DNA of 64,000 nt from Nocardioides oceani (GCF_030412965.1 NZ_JAUHJQ010000002.1:248001-312000); one strand, 5' to 3'; positions 53,752-63,700 are shown, counted from the first letter of the stretch. Numbers and translations are program-made. Notes: generated from the sequence alone by a model not told the origin.

Positions 53752-56010
53752 GTGACCGTCACCCTGCTCGTCATCGTCGGGTCGTACCTCGTCCTGGGAG
53801 CCGTCGGCTGGCTGGTCCTCGCGCCGGTCGCCCCAGAGGTCCGCGCACGCCTGCTGCCGGCCGCGCCGCTCTTCGGGGTGGCGCTCCTGGCAGGGGTCTC
53901 AAGCACGGCGACGCGGTGGCTGACGGTGCCCCAGACGTTGCCCCTCGTGGGGGTCCTGGTGGCTGCCTGCGTCGCGGTCGGCGTGTGGCGGCGGACAGCG
54001 CCCTGGCGGGTCGACCGGAGCACCGGGCCGCTCGTCCTGCTGTGCCCGCTGCTGACCGTCCCGGCCGCGCTGGCCGTCGCGCTGCCCACGATCTGGGCGG
54101 GGGACAACCGGCCGGTGGCAGGGACCGTCGTGGTCGACCAGTTCTACTTCGCGTCCAACGCGACGTACCTGACCGACCACCCCCTCCTGCCCGGCCCCTA
54201 CTGGAACCCTGCGGACTGGGTCGGCAGCGCACCGCCGAGCTACGGCCCCGTGGTCGACGTGATCAGCAACCGCCTCCGGTACGGCCAGTCGGCCGTGGCG
54301 TCCGCGCTGTCCTTTCTGTTGCGCCAGGAGCCGTCGGACACGGTGACGCCCCTGTCGATCACCTGGGTGGTGGTGATGGGTGGCGCGGCGTTCGTCGTCG
54401 CGGTCCTGCTCGGCGTCCGGCTTCGGTGGGCGCTCCTGGCCGTGCCCCTGGTGACCAGCTCGCTCTACGTGACGACGCAGGCGCTCGAGGGCAAGAACGA
54501 CGGCCTGTTGGGGGTGTCGCTGGCGCTGCTGGCCCTCGGCCTGTCGTACGCGGTGACGCGGAGCACGGCCTACTGGTGGCCGTTGACGGTGTCGGTCGCC
54601 GGGCTGGCGTCGGTGTACGCCGAGCTGGTGCTCGTGCTGGTCCCGGCGGTCGCACTGGTGGCCCTGCTCGGGTCGCGCCGTCAGCTGCTTGCACGGCTCA
54701 ACGTCGTGGCAGCGTCCTGGGCGCTCGGCGCGGTGCTGACCCCGTGGGCGTGGATCTGGCTGGCCGAGAGCGCCCGGATCGGAGGCCGGTTCTCCGACGG
54801 CGCCACGCCGTTCGAGGGGCGCTCGGGCCTCGACCTGCTCCGGTCGGTGATGGGCGCCCAGCCGATCGGGGGCCGCGTCGTCGTGGTGGTCTTCTCGGTC
54901 GCCGCGGTCGTCTGCGCCGTGGCGATCCTCGCCGGGCTGGTGCTCGTCGGGCTGCGCAGCCCGGCCCGTGGCGCTGCCATCGGACTGGTCCTCGTGCTCG
55001 GCTGGCTCGAGCTGTCGGCGTACCGCTCGGGGGCGGGCAACCTCCAGTACCGCACCGCCCAGCTCGGCTGGGCCTTCGTGCTGCTGCTGGCGGTCGTCGG
55101 GTGGCAGGCCCTCCTGAGGCTGCTCGAGGGGCGCCCCCGGTCGGGGCGGGCGGCGGCGGCTTCGGTGGTCGCGGTCGCCGTGGCGTTCGCGTCGGTCAAC
55201 CTCGCCACCGCTGCCTCGCACCTGCCTCGCGAGCGCGCGGAGGTCCAGCACGTCGACGCGGCGCAGCTCGACGAGGCCCTCGGCTGGGTCGAGGAGGTCG
55301 ACGCCGCCGACGTGGCGGTGCTCGTCCCTCGCTTCACCGACCTGGTCTGGCTCGCGCTGGGCCTGCGCGAGCACGCCGAAGTCGCCTATCCCGTGCTCCC
55401 GGCGATCTACCTCGGCAGCTTCCCGCGGTGGGACCGGGAGCCGGACCGCTACTACCTTCTCGGCGCCGGGGCCGAGACCTCCGGCGACGTCACGGTGCTG
55501 GAGGAGAACGAGCGCTACCGGCTCGTCGAGCTCGGACCGACCGGCTCGATCCTCACGCCGTTCCAACCGACGTACTTCTGGGGGCGCACGACCTACATGC
55601 GCGGCTTCCCGTGTGCACGCGACTTCGCCCAGCTGCTGCTCGTGCGCGGCTCCACCGCGCCGGCGACGTTCACGCTCTCCAGCCGCGCCGGGCGCAGCGT
55701 CCGCGCCAACCTCGACGTCGACGTCGACGGACGGCGCCTCGAGCCGGTCGGCCGGCCGCGGACGGTGGACGGCTGGAACGTGCAGTCGTTCCGCGCGCCG
55801 CGGTTCCGCAGCGCCATCATGACCCTCACCCTCACCGCCGAGGCGCGTCGCTCGGGGACGTCCGCGCTGCCGCTGGTCCTCGACGACGCCGGGCGCGCGG
55901 GGGTCCTCGAGCGCGTGGACCCCGGGCTTGCGACGTTCTGCCTCGCCGACGACGACGCGGACATGATGGACGGCTACGACCGCAACGTCACGGTCCTCCG
56001 CGGTCCCTGA
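53752..56010 (+). CDS. large membrane protein, possible GT-C-type glycosyltransferase (copy 2)
   Basis: 752 residues. It parallels the protein encoded at 48507-50789 from end to end: APVAPEVRARLLPAAPLF against APVRPEIREKLLPAAPVL; VVDQFYFASNATYLTDHPLLPGP against QYFDQFYYAGVSTYITDHPLLPGP; NRLRYGQSAV; VTSSLYVTTQALEGKNDGLLG; and the closing DGYDRNVTVL. About 12 membrane segments are followed by a soluble outer domain. GTG 53752 matches the start of the paralogue; ATG 53680 is possible. Divergent from the GT4 operon, so probably under related control. Function inferred only from context. Confidence 0.65.
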   Translation: MTVTLLVIVGSYLVLGAVGWLVLAPVAPEVRARLLPAAPLFGVALLAGVSSTATRWLTVPQTLPLVGVLVAACVAVGVWRRTAPWRVDRSTGPLVLLCPLLTVPAALAVALPTIWAGDNRPVAGTVVVDQFYFASNATYLTDHPLLPGPYWNPADWVGSAPPSYGPVVDVISNRLRYGQSAVASALSFLLRQEPSDTVTPLSITWVVVMGGAAFVVAVLLGVRLRWALLAVPLVTSSLYVTTQALEGKNDGLLGVSLALLALGLSYAVTRSTAYWWPLTVSVAGLASVYAELVLVLVPAVALVALLGSRRQLLARLNVVAASWALGAVLTPWAWIWLAESARIGGRFSDGATPFEGRSGLDLLRSVMGAQPIGGRVVVVVFSVAAVVCAVAILAGLVLVGLRSPARGAAIGLVLVLGWLELSAYRSGAGNLQYRTAQLGWAFVLLLAVVGWQALLRLLEGRPRSGRAAAASVVAVAVAFASVNLATAASHLPRERAEVQHVDAAQLDEALGWVEEVDAADVAVLVPRFTDLVWLALGLREHAEVAYPVLPAIYLGSFPRWDREPDRYYLLGAGAETSGDVTVLEENERYRLVELGPTGSILTPFQPTYFWGRTTYMRGFPCARDFAQLLLVRGSTAPATFTLSSRAGRSVRANLDVDVDGRRLEPVGRPRTVDGWNVQSFRAPRFRSAIMTLTLTAEARRSGTSALPLVLDDAGRAGVLERVDPGLATFCLADDDADMMDGYDRNVTVLRGP

Positions 56011-56123
56011 AGGGCTCCGGGGGAGCGACGGCGGCGCCGAGGCCGTTTGGGAGGGGTCCGCGGCGGTGTGGCACGATGACCAGAGCAGGACTCAGGCGTG
56101 CTCGCATGCCCTGATGACGGCGC

Positions 56124-56194
56124 GCGGATGTAGCTCAATGGTAGAGCCCCAGTCTTCCAAACTGGCTACGCGGGTTCGATTCCCGTCATCCGCT
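56124..56194 (+). tRNA. tRNA-Gly (anticodon TCC)
   Basis: Acceptor stem GCGGATG/CATCCGC, D-arm AGCTCAATGGTAGAGC, anticodon loop TCTTCCAAA with TCC, T-loop GGTTCGATTCC. CCA is not encoded. It lies upstream of tRNA-Pro and tig, a common actinobacterial arrangement. Confidence 0.95.
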
Positions 56195-56230
56195 CTCAGG
56201 AGCCCGGCGGACCTCCGGTGGGCCTCTTGG

Positions 56231-56303
56231 CGGGGCGTAGCGTAGTGGCTAGCGCGCCTGCTTTGGGAGCAGGAGACCGCAGGTTCGAGTCCTGTCGCCC
56301 CGA
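56231..56303 (+). tRNA. tRNA-Pro (anticodon TGG)
   Basis: Acceptor stem CGGGGCG/CGCCCCG, anticodon loop in CCTGCTTTGGGAGCAGG with TGG, T-loop GGTTCGAGTCC, discriminator A. No encoded CCA. 36 bp after tRNA-Gly, likely the same transcript. Confidence 0.95.
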
Positions 56304-56360
56304 CGCACGACCCACCCTCACCGACCGGTGACCGAGACAACGATTGACAGGAGACAACCT

Positions 56361-57767
56361 GTGAAGAGCGCCGTCGAGACCTTGAGCCCGACCCGGGCCA
56401 AGCTGACCGTCGAGGTGCCCTTCGAGGAGCTCAAGCCGAGCCTCGACGCGGCGTACAAGAAGATCGCCCAGCAGATCAACGTCCCCGGCTTTCGCCGCGG
56501 CAAGGTGCCCCCGATGGTCATCGACCGCCAGGTCGGCCGCGGCGCCGTCCTGGACGAGGCGATCAACGACGTGCTGCCCAAGCAGTACGTCGCTGCGCTC
56601 GAGGAGAACTCGCTGAGCCCGCTGGCGCAGCCGGAGATCGAGGTCACCAAGTTCGAGGACAACGAGGTCCTCGAGTTCACCGCCGAGGTCGACATCCGCC
56701 CGCAGATCGACCTCCCCTCCTACGAGGGTCTCGAGGCCTCCGTGGACGACGTCGAGGTCAGCGACGAGGACGTCGAGGAGCAGGTCAAGGCGCTGCGCGA
56801 GCGCTTCGCCACCCTGGCCGACGTCGAGCGCCCCGCGGCCAAGGACGACTTCGTCGTGCTCGACCTGCGCGCGACCCGCGACGGCGAGGTCGTCGACGGC
56901 GCCGAGGTCAGCGGCATGAGCTACCAGGTCGGCCGCGGCGGCATGATCGACGGTCTCGACGAGGCCCTCGAGGGCATGGCCGCCGGCGACGAGAAGACCT
57001 TCACGACCCAGCTCGTCGGGGGCGACCTCGTCGGCCAGGAGGTCGAGGTCCAGGTCAAGGTGTCCCAGGTCCAGGAGCAGGAGCTCCCGGAGTACGACGA
57101 CGACTTCGCGCAGCTCGCCTCGGAGTTCGACACCATCGACGAGCTGACCGCCGACGTGCGCGAGCGGCTCGGCCGGGGCAAGCGCCTCGAGCAGGCCGCC
57201 GAGGCCCGCGACGCCGTCCTCGAGGCGCTGCTGGAGAAGGTCGAGGTGCCGCTGCCCGAGGGCATCGTGACCGACGAGCTCAACGCCCGCCGCCAGAACA
57301 TCGAGCAGCAGCTCGCCTTCGCCGGCATCACCATGGAGAAGTACCTCGAGGACGAGGGCCAGACCCAGGAGGAGTTCGAGGCCGACCTCGACCGCCGGGT
57401 CCGCGACGCCGTCGCCGCGCAGTTCCTCCTCGACGAGATCGCCAAGAAGGAGGAGCTCGGCATCGACCAGAACGAGCTCTCCCAGCACCTCGTGCGGCGC
57501 GCCCAGCAGTCCGGGCAGAACCCGCAGGAGTTCGCCAACCACATGTTCGAGCACAACCACATCCCCGAGCTCGTGCAGGAGATCCTGCGCGGCAAGGCGC
57601 TCGCGACGATCGTGGAGTCCGCGGTCGTCAAGGACGCCTCGGGCAACGTCGTCGAGCTGAAGAACCTCCAGCCCGACGGCACCATCATGGAGGTCACCGA
57701 GGAGACCGGCGACGAGCCGGCCGCCGAGGGGACGCCCGCCGAGGAGGAGTCCTCGAAGGAGGACTGA
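56361..57767 (+). CDS. tig: trigger factor (ribosome-bound chaperone, prolyl isomerase)
   Basis: 468 residues. The ribosome-binding signature FRRGKVP (GFRRGKVPPMVI) is in the first 50 residues; the PPIase FKBP-like domain follows (AKDDFVVLDLRATRDGE...GMIDGLDEALEGMAAGDEKTFT), then the helical arm domain. The C-terminus is a long acidic tail (EETGDEPAAEGTPAEEESSKED), usual in actinobacteria. It folds nascent chains. GTG start with ACAGGAG eight bases upstream. It precedes the clpP operon, as in most bacteria, with two extra genes in between. Confidence 0.95.
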   Translation: MKSAVETLSPTRAKLTVEVPFEELKPSLDAAYKKIAQQINVPGFRRGKVPPMVIDRQVGRGAVLDEAINDVLPKQYVAALEENSLSPLAQPEIEVTKFEDNEVLEFTAEVDIRPQIDLPSYEGLEASVDDVEVSDEDVEEQVKALRERFATLADVERPAAKDDFVVLDLRATRDGEVVDGAEVSGMSYQVGRGGMIDGLDEALEGMAAGDEKTFTTQLVGGDLVGQEVEVQVKVSQVQEQELPEYDDDFAQLASEFDTIDELTADVRERLGRGKRLEQAAEARDAVLEALLEKVEVPLPEGIVTDELNARRQNIEQQLAFAGITMEKYLEDEGQTQEEFEADLDRRVRDAVAAQFLLDEIAKKEELGIDQNELSQHLVRRAQQSGQNPQEFANHMFEHNHIPELVQEILRGKALATIVESAVVKDASGNVVELKNLQPDGTIMEVTEETGDEPAAEGTPAEEESSKED

Positions 57768-57782
57768 CCCGACGTCCCGATT

Positions 57783-57816
57783 CCCGTTTGGGTGCACAAC
57801 CGTGCACTCAAACGGG
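57783..57816. promoter_or_regulatory. 15-bp inverted repeat after tig, before the lipase gene
   Basis: Arms 57783-57797 and 57802-57816 pair at 14 of 15 positions, the other being G-U in RNA, around AACC. It could be the tig terminator. But its right arm touches TATCGT (57817-57822), the putative -10 of the lipase gene, so it may equally be an operator covering that promoter. Confidence 0.65.
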
Positions 57817-57830
57817 TATCGTGCATTTGC

Positions 57831-59000
57831 ATGGCCTCCACCACGGCGTCCGGCCCCACCTACCTCGACGCGTTCTCGCTGCTCAGCCAGGTCGCCGACG
57901 AGCTGGTCGTGCGCAGCGTCCGCGACACCCACGTCGCGTGGGCCGAGCGCGTCGGCGCGCTCACGCGTCGCGCGACCGGCGGCGCGTCCGTCGTGCCCGA
58001 CCGGCTCCACCGCGGTATCGCCGGCGCCGTGTACGCCGGGGTCTCGGCCGGCCTGCGTGCCGCGTCGGTCGGGCTGGACAGGGCCGCGGCGACCGGCGTC
58101 GGCCCGCGGCTCGAGGACGGCCCGCGCGGCCGGTTCGTCAGCTCGGCGGTCAACGGGCTGATCGGGGACCGGCTGCTCCGCGAGCGGCCGCAGATGGCGA
58201 TCCCCATGGCCGTGCGCAGCGGTGGACGCGACGTACCCCTCGACGAGCTGGGTGGGGCCTTCCCCGACGCCACGCCCAAGGTCGTGGTGTTCCTGCACGG
58301 GCTCTGCGAGAACGAGTCGTACTGGAACCGCTGGCGCGAGCGGACCGGGACGACGTACGGCGAGGCGCTGGCGGCCCGCGGCTGGACGCCGGTCTTCCTG
58401 CGCGCGAACACCGGGCTGGGCCTGCGGGAGAACGGCGTCGCGCTCTCCGCGCTGATGCAGCGGCTCGTCGACGCCTGGCCGGTGGAGGTGGACCGGATCG
58501 CCCTGGTCGGGCACTCGCTGGGCGGGCTGGTCGTGCGGGCCGCCGGGGCCGTGGCGACCGAGGAGGAGCGCCCCTGGACCGACCGGGTGGCGGAGGTGAT
58601 CACGCTGGGGACCCCGCACCTCGGCGCGCCGATCGCGTGGGGGATCGGGCACGGCAGCCGCGGCCTCGGGATGGTCCCGGAGACGGCGGCGTTCGGCCGG
58701 ATCCTCGACTGGCGCTCGGTCGGCGTCCACGACCTCGTGGCCGGCCTCGCCGAGGACGTTCCGCCGCTGCCGCACGCGGGCTACCGGCTGGTCGCCGCCA
58801 CACTGACCCGCTCCCAGCGCCACCCCGTGGGCCACGTCGTCGGCGACCTGCTGGTGCGGCCCCGCTCGGCGTACGGGCGCGACCGGAGCGGACGCACGCT
58901 GTTCCCCGGGGGCGAGGTGCTCCACGTGGGGCGCACCGACCACTTCGGCCTCCTCAACCACCCCGAGGTGCACCGCGCCATGGAACGATGGCTGCCGTGA
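57831..59000 (+). CDS. alpha/beta hydrolase, PGAP1/lipase-like
   Basis: 389 residues. About 150 helical residues precede the hydrolase domain: VVVFLHGLCENESYWNRW, elbow LVGHSLGGLVVRAAG with Ser229, and His in VGRTDHFGLLNHP. LGTPHLGAP is typical of lipases acting on lipids or esters. No signal peptide, so cytoplasmic or peripheral. The ATG at 57831 fits a leaderless transcript from TATCGT. The downstream START-like gene overlaps by 13 bp, so the two form a unit inserted between tig and clpP. Confidence 0.8.
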   Translation: MASTTASGPTYLDAFSLLSQVADELVVRSVRDTHVAWAERVGALTRRATGGASVVPDRLHRGIAGAVYAGVSAGLRAASVGLDRAAATGVGPRLEDGPRGRFVSSAVNGLIGDRLLRERPQMAIPMAVRSGGRDVPLDELGGAFPDATPKVVVFLHGLCENESYWNRWRERTGTTYGEALAARGWTPVFLRANTGLGLRENGVALSALMQRLVDAWPVEVDRIALVGHSLGGLVVRAAGAVATEEERPWTDRVAEVITLGTPHLGAPIAWGIGHGSRGLGMVPETAAFGRILDWRSVGVHDLVAGLAEDVPPLPHAGYRLVAATLTRSQRHPVGHVVGDLLVRPRSAYGRDRSGRTLFPGGEVLHVGRTDHFGLLNHPEVHRAMERWLP

Positions 59001-59491
59001 CCGAGCCGACCGATGCCAGGACCGGGCCCGACCGGGAACTGCGCGCCGAGGCCGTCGTCTCGGCCCCGCCCGCGCACGTGTGGGCGCTGCTGACCGACTT
59101 CTCGCAGATGCCCGCGTGGAGCCCGGAGCTGGTGCGCATGGTGCCGCTGAAGCGCGGCGGCCTGCGGGTGGGCCAGTGGTACCTCGGCGTCAACCGGCGG
59201 GGCCCGGCGGTCTGGCCGACCCGCAACGTCGTCGACGAGCTGGTCCCGGGCAGCAGGCTCGGCTGGCTGACGACCTCCAGCGGCGCGCGCTGGGTCTGGG
59301 AGCTCGCCCCGTCGGGGCCCGAGGGTCGCCTGACCGCCGTGGTGCACCGACGCCCGGTGCCGCGGCGGCTCACCGCGGTCAGCAAGGTCTTCGCGCCGCT
59401 CGCGCTCGGCGGCTCCGCCGCCCACGCCGACGAGCTGGAGCAGGGGATGGCGCGGACCGTCGAGCGGCTCAAGGCGGCCGCGGAGGCCTGA
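58988..59491 (+). CDS. SRPBCC (START-like) domain protein
   Basis: 167 residues. The polyketide cyclase/START-like fold is visible: LRAEAVVSAPPAHVWALLTDFSQMPAWSPELVRM, then the characteristic basic/aromatic middle (WVWELAPSGPEG) and the long C-terminal helix (ADELEQGMARTVERLKAAAE). Such domains bind a hydrophobic ligand. Start is ATG 58988 or GTG 58997, the latter overlapping the lipase stop as GTGA. Coupled to the lipase, so perhaps a lipid carrier for it; that is a guess. Confidence 0.78.
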   Translation: MAAVTEPTDARTGPDRELRAEAVVSAPPAHVWALLTDFSQMPAWSPELVRMVPLKRGGLRVGQWYLGVNRRGPAVWPTRNVVDELVPGSRLGWLTTSSGARWVWELAPSGPEGRLTAVVHRRPVPRRLTAVSKVFAPLALGGSAAHADELEQGMARTVERLKAAAEA

Positions 59492-59543
59492 CCCGCCGGA
59501 CGCCTCCCGCGCGGCGGGGAACCCCGGCCGGAGCGGCGAAATC

Positions 59544-59557
59544 CGCTGTCGGCGAAC
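59544..59557. promoter_or_regulatory. putative ClgR operator upstream of clpP1
   Basis: CGCTGTCGGCGAAC contains the CGC-N5-GCG core of actinobacterial ClgR boxes, with the AAC flank on one side. It lies 39 bp before the -10 of clpP1. ClgR activates clpP genes in Corynebacterium, Streptomyces and Mycobacterium. One internal base differs from the consensus I know. Confidence 0.55.
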
Positions 59558-59595
59558 AGTGGGGGACAACCCGTGGAAGTGTCGGCGCAGCGGGC

Positions 59596-59601
59596 TAGGG
59601 T
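59596..59601 (+). promoter_or_regulatory. leaderless -10 element of clpP1
   Basis: TAGGGT lies seven bases before the GTG at 59609. Confidence 0.6.
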
Positions 59602-59608
59602 CGTCGAC

Positions 59609-60250
59609 GTGACCCAGAACCCCAGCCTCTCCGGCGCCCCTGAGATGAACGGCGGCGCAGGCCTGAACGTCCTCGACGACCACATCTACCAGCGTCTGCT
59701 GCGCGAGCGGATCGTGTTCCTCGGCTCGGAGGTCCGCGACCAGAACGCCAACGCGATCTGCGCCCAGCTGCTGCTGCTCTCGGCCGAGGACCCCGAGGCC
59801 GACATCTTCCTGCACATCAACAGCCCGGGTGGCTCCGTCGACGCCGGCATGGCGATCTACGACACCATGAACTACATCCCCAACGACGTCGCGACCGTCG
59901 GCATGGGCCTGGCCGCCTCGATGGGTCAGTTCCTGCTCTGCGCCGGCACCAAGGGCAAGCGCTACGCCCTGCCGCACGCGCGGATCATGATGCACCAGCC
60001 CTCCTCGGGCATGGGCGGCTCCGCCTCGGACATCAAGATCCAGGCCCAGCAGTCGCTGCACATCAAGCAGGTCCTGCTCGACCTCATCGCCGAGCACACC
60101 GGCCAGTCCCGCGAGCAGGTCGAGACCGACGCCGACCGCGACCGCTGGTTCACCGCCGACCAGGCCAAGGAGTACGGCCTCGTCGACCAGGTCATCAAGT
60201 CCGCCCGCGAGGCAGCCGACGACGGCCGCCCGGCCCACCAGAAGGACTGA
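59609..60250 (+). CDS. clpP1: ATP-dependent Clp protease proteolytic subunit 1
   Basis: 213 residues. The catalytic triad has the E. coli spacing: Ser104 (AASMGQ), His129 (IMMHQPSSG) and Asp178 (DRDRWF). The [19 protein letters not shown] and GRYAL-like [14 protein letters not shown] segments are typical. It forms the mixed ClpP1P2 barrel of actinobacteria. The first ~25 residues ([17 protein letters not shown]) are propeptide-like. The GTG 59609 is taken for the leaderless promoter; ATG 59645 is an alternative. It precedes clpP2 after three bases. Confidence 0.95.
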   Translation: MTQNPSLSGAPEMNGGAGLNVLDDHIYQRLLRERIVFLGSEVRDQNANAICAQLLLLSAEDPEADIFLHINSPGGSVDAGMAIYDTMNYIPNDVATVGMGLAASMGQFLLCAGTKGKRYALPHARIMMHQPSSGMGGSASDIKIQAQQSLHIKQVLLDLIAEHTGQSREQVETDADRDRWFTADQAKEYGLVDQVIKSAREAADDGRPAHQKD

Positions 60251-60253
60251 CGC

Positions 60254-60868
60254 ATGAACTACTACATCCCGCAGTGGGAAGAGCGGACCTCCTACGGGTT
60301 CCGCCGCATCGACCCCTACGCCAAGCTGTTCGAGGACCGCATCATCTACCTCGGCACGCCGATCTCCGACGACGTCGCGAACGCGGTCATCGCCCAGCTC
60401 ATGTGCCTGGAGTCGATGAACCCCGACCAGGACATCCAGATCTACATCAACAGCCCCGGTGGCTCGTTCACGGCGCTGACGGCGATCTACGACACGATGA
60501 ACTTCATCAAGCCCGACGTCCAGACCGTCTGCATCGGGCAGGCCGCCTCGGCCGCCGCGATCCTGCTCGGCGCCGGTGCGGCCGGCAAGCGGCTCGCGCT
60601 GCCCAACAGCCGCATCCTGATCCACCAGCCCTACACCGAGGGCACCTTCGGCCAGACCTCCGACATCGAGATCCAGGCCAACGAGATCCTGCGGATGCGC
60701 GAGCTGCTCGAGAAGATGATCAGCACCCACTCCGGCCGCGACATCGAGCAGGTCAGCCGCGACATCGAGCGCGACAAGATCCTCACCGCCGACCAGGCGG
60801 TCGAGTACGGCCTGATCGACTCCGTCGTCGAGTCCCGCAAGGGCACGCCGGCGCTCGCGAGGTCCTGA
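60254..60868 (+). CDS. clpP2: ATP-dependent Clp protease proteolytic subunit 2
   Basis: 204 residues. Ser99 (AASAAAILLG), His124 (ILIHQPYTEG) and Asp173 (IERDKILTADQAVEYGLID) complete the triad. SPGGSFTALTAIYDTMNFI is typical of the second actinobacterial paralogue. With ClpP1 it makes the active heteromeric barrel; ClpP2 usually docks ClpX. Coupled to clpP1. Confidence 0.95.
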   Translation: MNYYIPQWEERTSYGFRRIDPYAKLFEDRIIYLGTPISDDVANAVIAQLMCLESMNPDQDIQIYINSPGGSFTALTAIYDTMNFIKPDVQTVCIGQAASAAAILLGAGAAGKRLALPNSRILIHQPYTEGTFGQTSDIEIQANEILRMRELLEKMISTHSGRDIEQVSRDIERDKILTADQAVEYGLIDSVVESRKGTPALARS

Positions 60869-60875
60869 CGCGCGA

Positions 60876-60911
60876 CCCCGTGTCCGGCCCCCTCCCGGGG
60901 CCGGCACGGGG
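60876..60911. terminator. hairpin between clpP2 and clpX
   Basis: Arms 60876-60891 and 60897-60911 pair with a single bulged base and loop CTCCC. It may end or attenuate the clpP1P2 message, so clpX probably also has its own promoter. Confidence 0.6.
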
Positions 60912-60955
60912 TACCGTCTCCTGAGTTTCAGCACTGTTGAGGAGGATGACCGGCC

Positions 60956-62239
<1,284 letters not shown>

Positions 62240-62273
62240 CCTGAGTGGCCCCGGACGGCCACCGAGCACGATC

Positions 62274-62309
62274 CCGACCCGCATGGCCCGAACGGGCCAT
62301 GCGGGTCGG
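62274..62309. terminator. 17-bp perfect hairpin terminator after clpX
   Basis: Arms 62274-62290 and 62293-62309 are exact complements around AA. Confidence 0.87.
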
Positions 62310-62406
62310 TCCGTTCGGGCCATCTCCGGCGACGTGCCCGGTCGTTGAGGAACGGAGGGGGCAGCGGGAGCCTGCCCCGGAGCTGGACGCGGACGAGGGA
62401 CGACAG

Positions 62407-62988
62407 GTGCAGATCGACCACAAGAGACAGCTGGCGGCGTTCGTCGCCGTGCTGCTGGTCGCGGCCGGGGTGGTGGCGACCGGTGCGCGCAGCGACGCGG
62501 CGCGGTCCGTCGTGCGGGCTGCGACGGCGTACGTCGTCGCCGGCGGTGTCCGGCTGGTGCCGGACCCGGTGGTCGAGGCGGTGGCCGGCCCGGCGACCTC
62601 GGAGACCCCGCGGGTCGTCGGGCGCGTCGACCCGCTGCACGCCGCCGACCGCCCACGGCCGCCGGCCCGCCCCGCGACCCGGCCCGCGGCGTCGCGCCGG
62701 GCCGAGGCCCGCCCGCCCGGGCGCCTCGGCGACCGGGGACACGCCGCCGGCGGCCACCGGCGCCCGGACGGCCCCGGGCACTCCGCGGACCGTGGGGGTC
62801 ACCGCGACCGGGACGGGGAGAGGGGCCACGGACGCGGGCACGGCCAGCGCGCGGGCCAGGGCCCCCGGGCCGGCCACGAGCACCGGGCCGGCCACGGGAG
62901 GGGCCACGGGAGGGGCCACGGCGAGGGCCACGGCGAGGGCCACGGCAAGGGCAAGGGCCGTGCGAAGGGCCACGGGGGACGCTCCTAG
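62407..62988 (+). CDS. membrane or exported protein with His/Gly/Arg-rich tail
   Basis: 193 residues. A signal anchor ([22 protein letters not shown]) is followed by a short hydrophobic-helical region ([22 protein letters not shown]), then a Pro/Arg-rich part and a low-complexity tail of about 85 residues with some 17 GH pairs ([21 protein letters not shown]). Histidine at this density could bind metal or change charge with pH. No known domain. GTG start with GAGGGA upstream. The N-terminus is similar in layout to that of the next gene. Confidence 0.6.
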   Translation: MQIDHKRQLAAFVAVLLVAAGVVATGARSDAARSVVRAATAYVVAGGVRLVPDPVVEAVAGPATSETPRVVGRVDPLHAADRPRPPARPATRPAASRRAEARPPGRLGDRGHAAGGHRRPDGPGHSADRGGHRDRDGERGHGRGHGQRAGQGPRAGHEHRAGHGRGHGRGHGEGHGEGHGKGKGRAKGHGGRS

Positions 62989-63096
62989 TCCGATCGGGCC
63001 ATTGCGCCCCGACGATGCGGCGCGCACGCTCGTCGTGGGGGAGACTCGAGTCGTCAACCGCACCACTCCTGGATCGGGCAGGAAGGGGAACGGCCT

Positions 63097-63693
63097 GTGG
63101 GCACCCAGCACCGAGCGCCGCTCGCGGCCTTCGTCCTCGTGACGATGGTCGCCGGTGGCGTCGCCGCGCAGTCACTGCACGGCGGCGACCGGGTGCGGGT
63201 GGAGGACACGGTGGCCGCGTCGTCCACGGCCTCCCCGCAGGTGCCGCGCGAGGTCGCCCCGCAGCCGCCGGGGTCCGCGCCGTCGACGAGCCGGCCCTCC
63301 GCCGCCGCGGCGCCCGGCCTCGACGTGCCGTCGGCCGGGGAGCTTCCCAGCGACCGGCCGAGCGCCCTGCCGGCAGGCTTGATCGACGCGATCCCCGGCC
63401 TGGCCGGGTTCCTCGAGGGGAGCGGCGGTGGCGGCGAGCCGTCCTTCGAGCCGGTCGAGGACGACCCCACCATCGACCTGGGCAGCACGGCGGAGCCGTC
63501 GCCCGGGCCGAGCCCGGCCCCGTCCCCGAGCGGTACGCCGTCGCCGACCGGGACCCCGAGCGGCAGCCCGTCGGGGTCGCCCAGCAGCACCCCGGGCGGC
63601 TCGCCCTCGACCACGCCGTCGGCGGACGCCGAGCGCCCGGCCGGGGCGACGCCGACCCCGACGAACGGCCCGACGGCGGCGCCGGCCCCCTGA
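63097..63693 (+). CDS. exported Pro/Ser-rich protein
   Basis: 198 residues. A signal peptide ([20 protein letters not shown]) precedes a Pro/Ser/Ala-rich mature chain of about 170 residues. Near residues 95-115 there is one possibly folded piece ([23 protein letters not shown]). The tail is a (PS/GS/TP)-rich repeat ([22 protein letters not shown]). Looks like a wall-spanning or glycosylated stalk with no enzyme domain. GTG start with AGGAAGGGGA. Function unknown. Confidence 0.65.
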   Translation: MGTQHRAPLAAFVLVTMVAGGVAAQSLHGGDRVRVEDTVAASSTASPQVPREVAPQPPGSAPSTSRPSAAAAPGLDVPSAGELPSDRPSALPAGLIDAIPGLAGFLEGSGGGGEPSFEPVEDDPTIDLGSTAEPSPGPSPAPSPSGTPSPTGTPSGSPSGSPSSTPGGSPSTTPSADAERPAGATPTPTNGPTAAPAP

Positions 63694-63700
63694 GGCGGGC

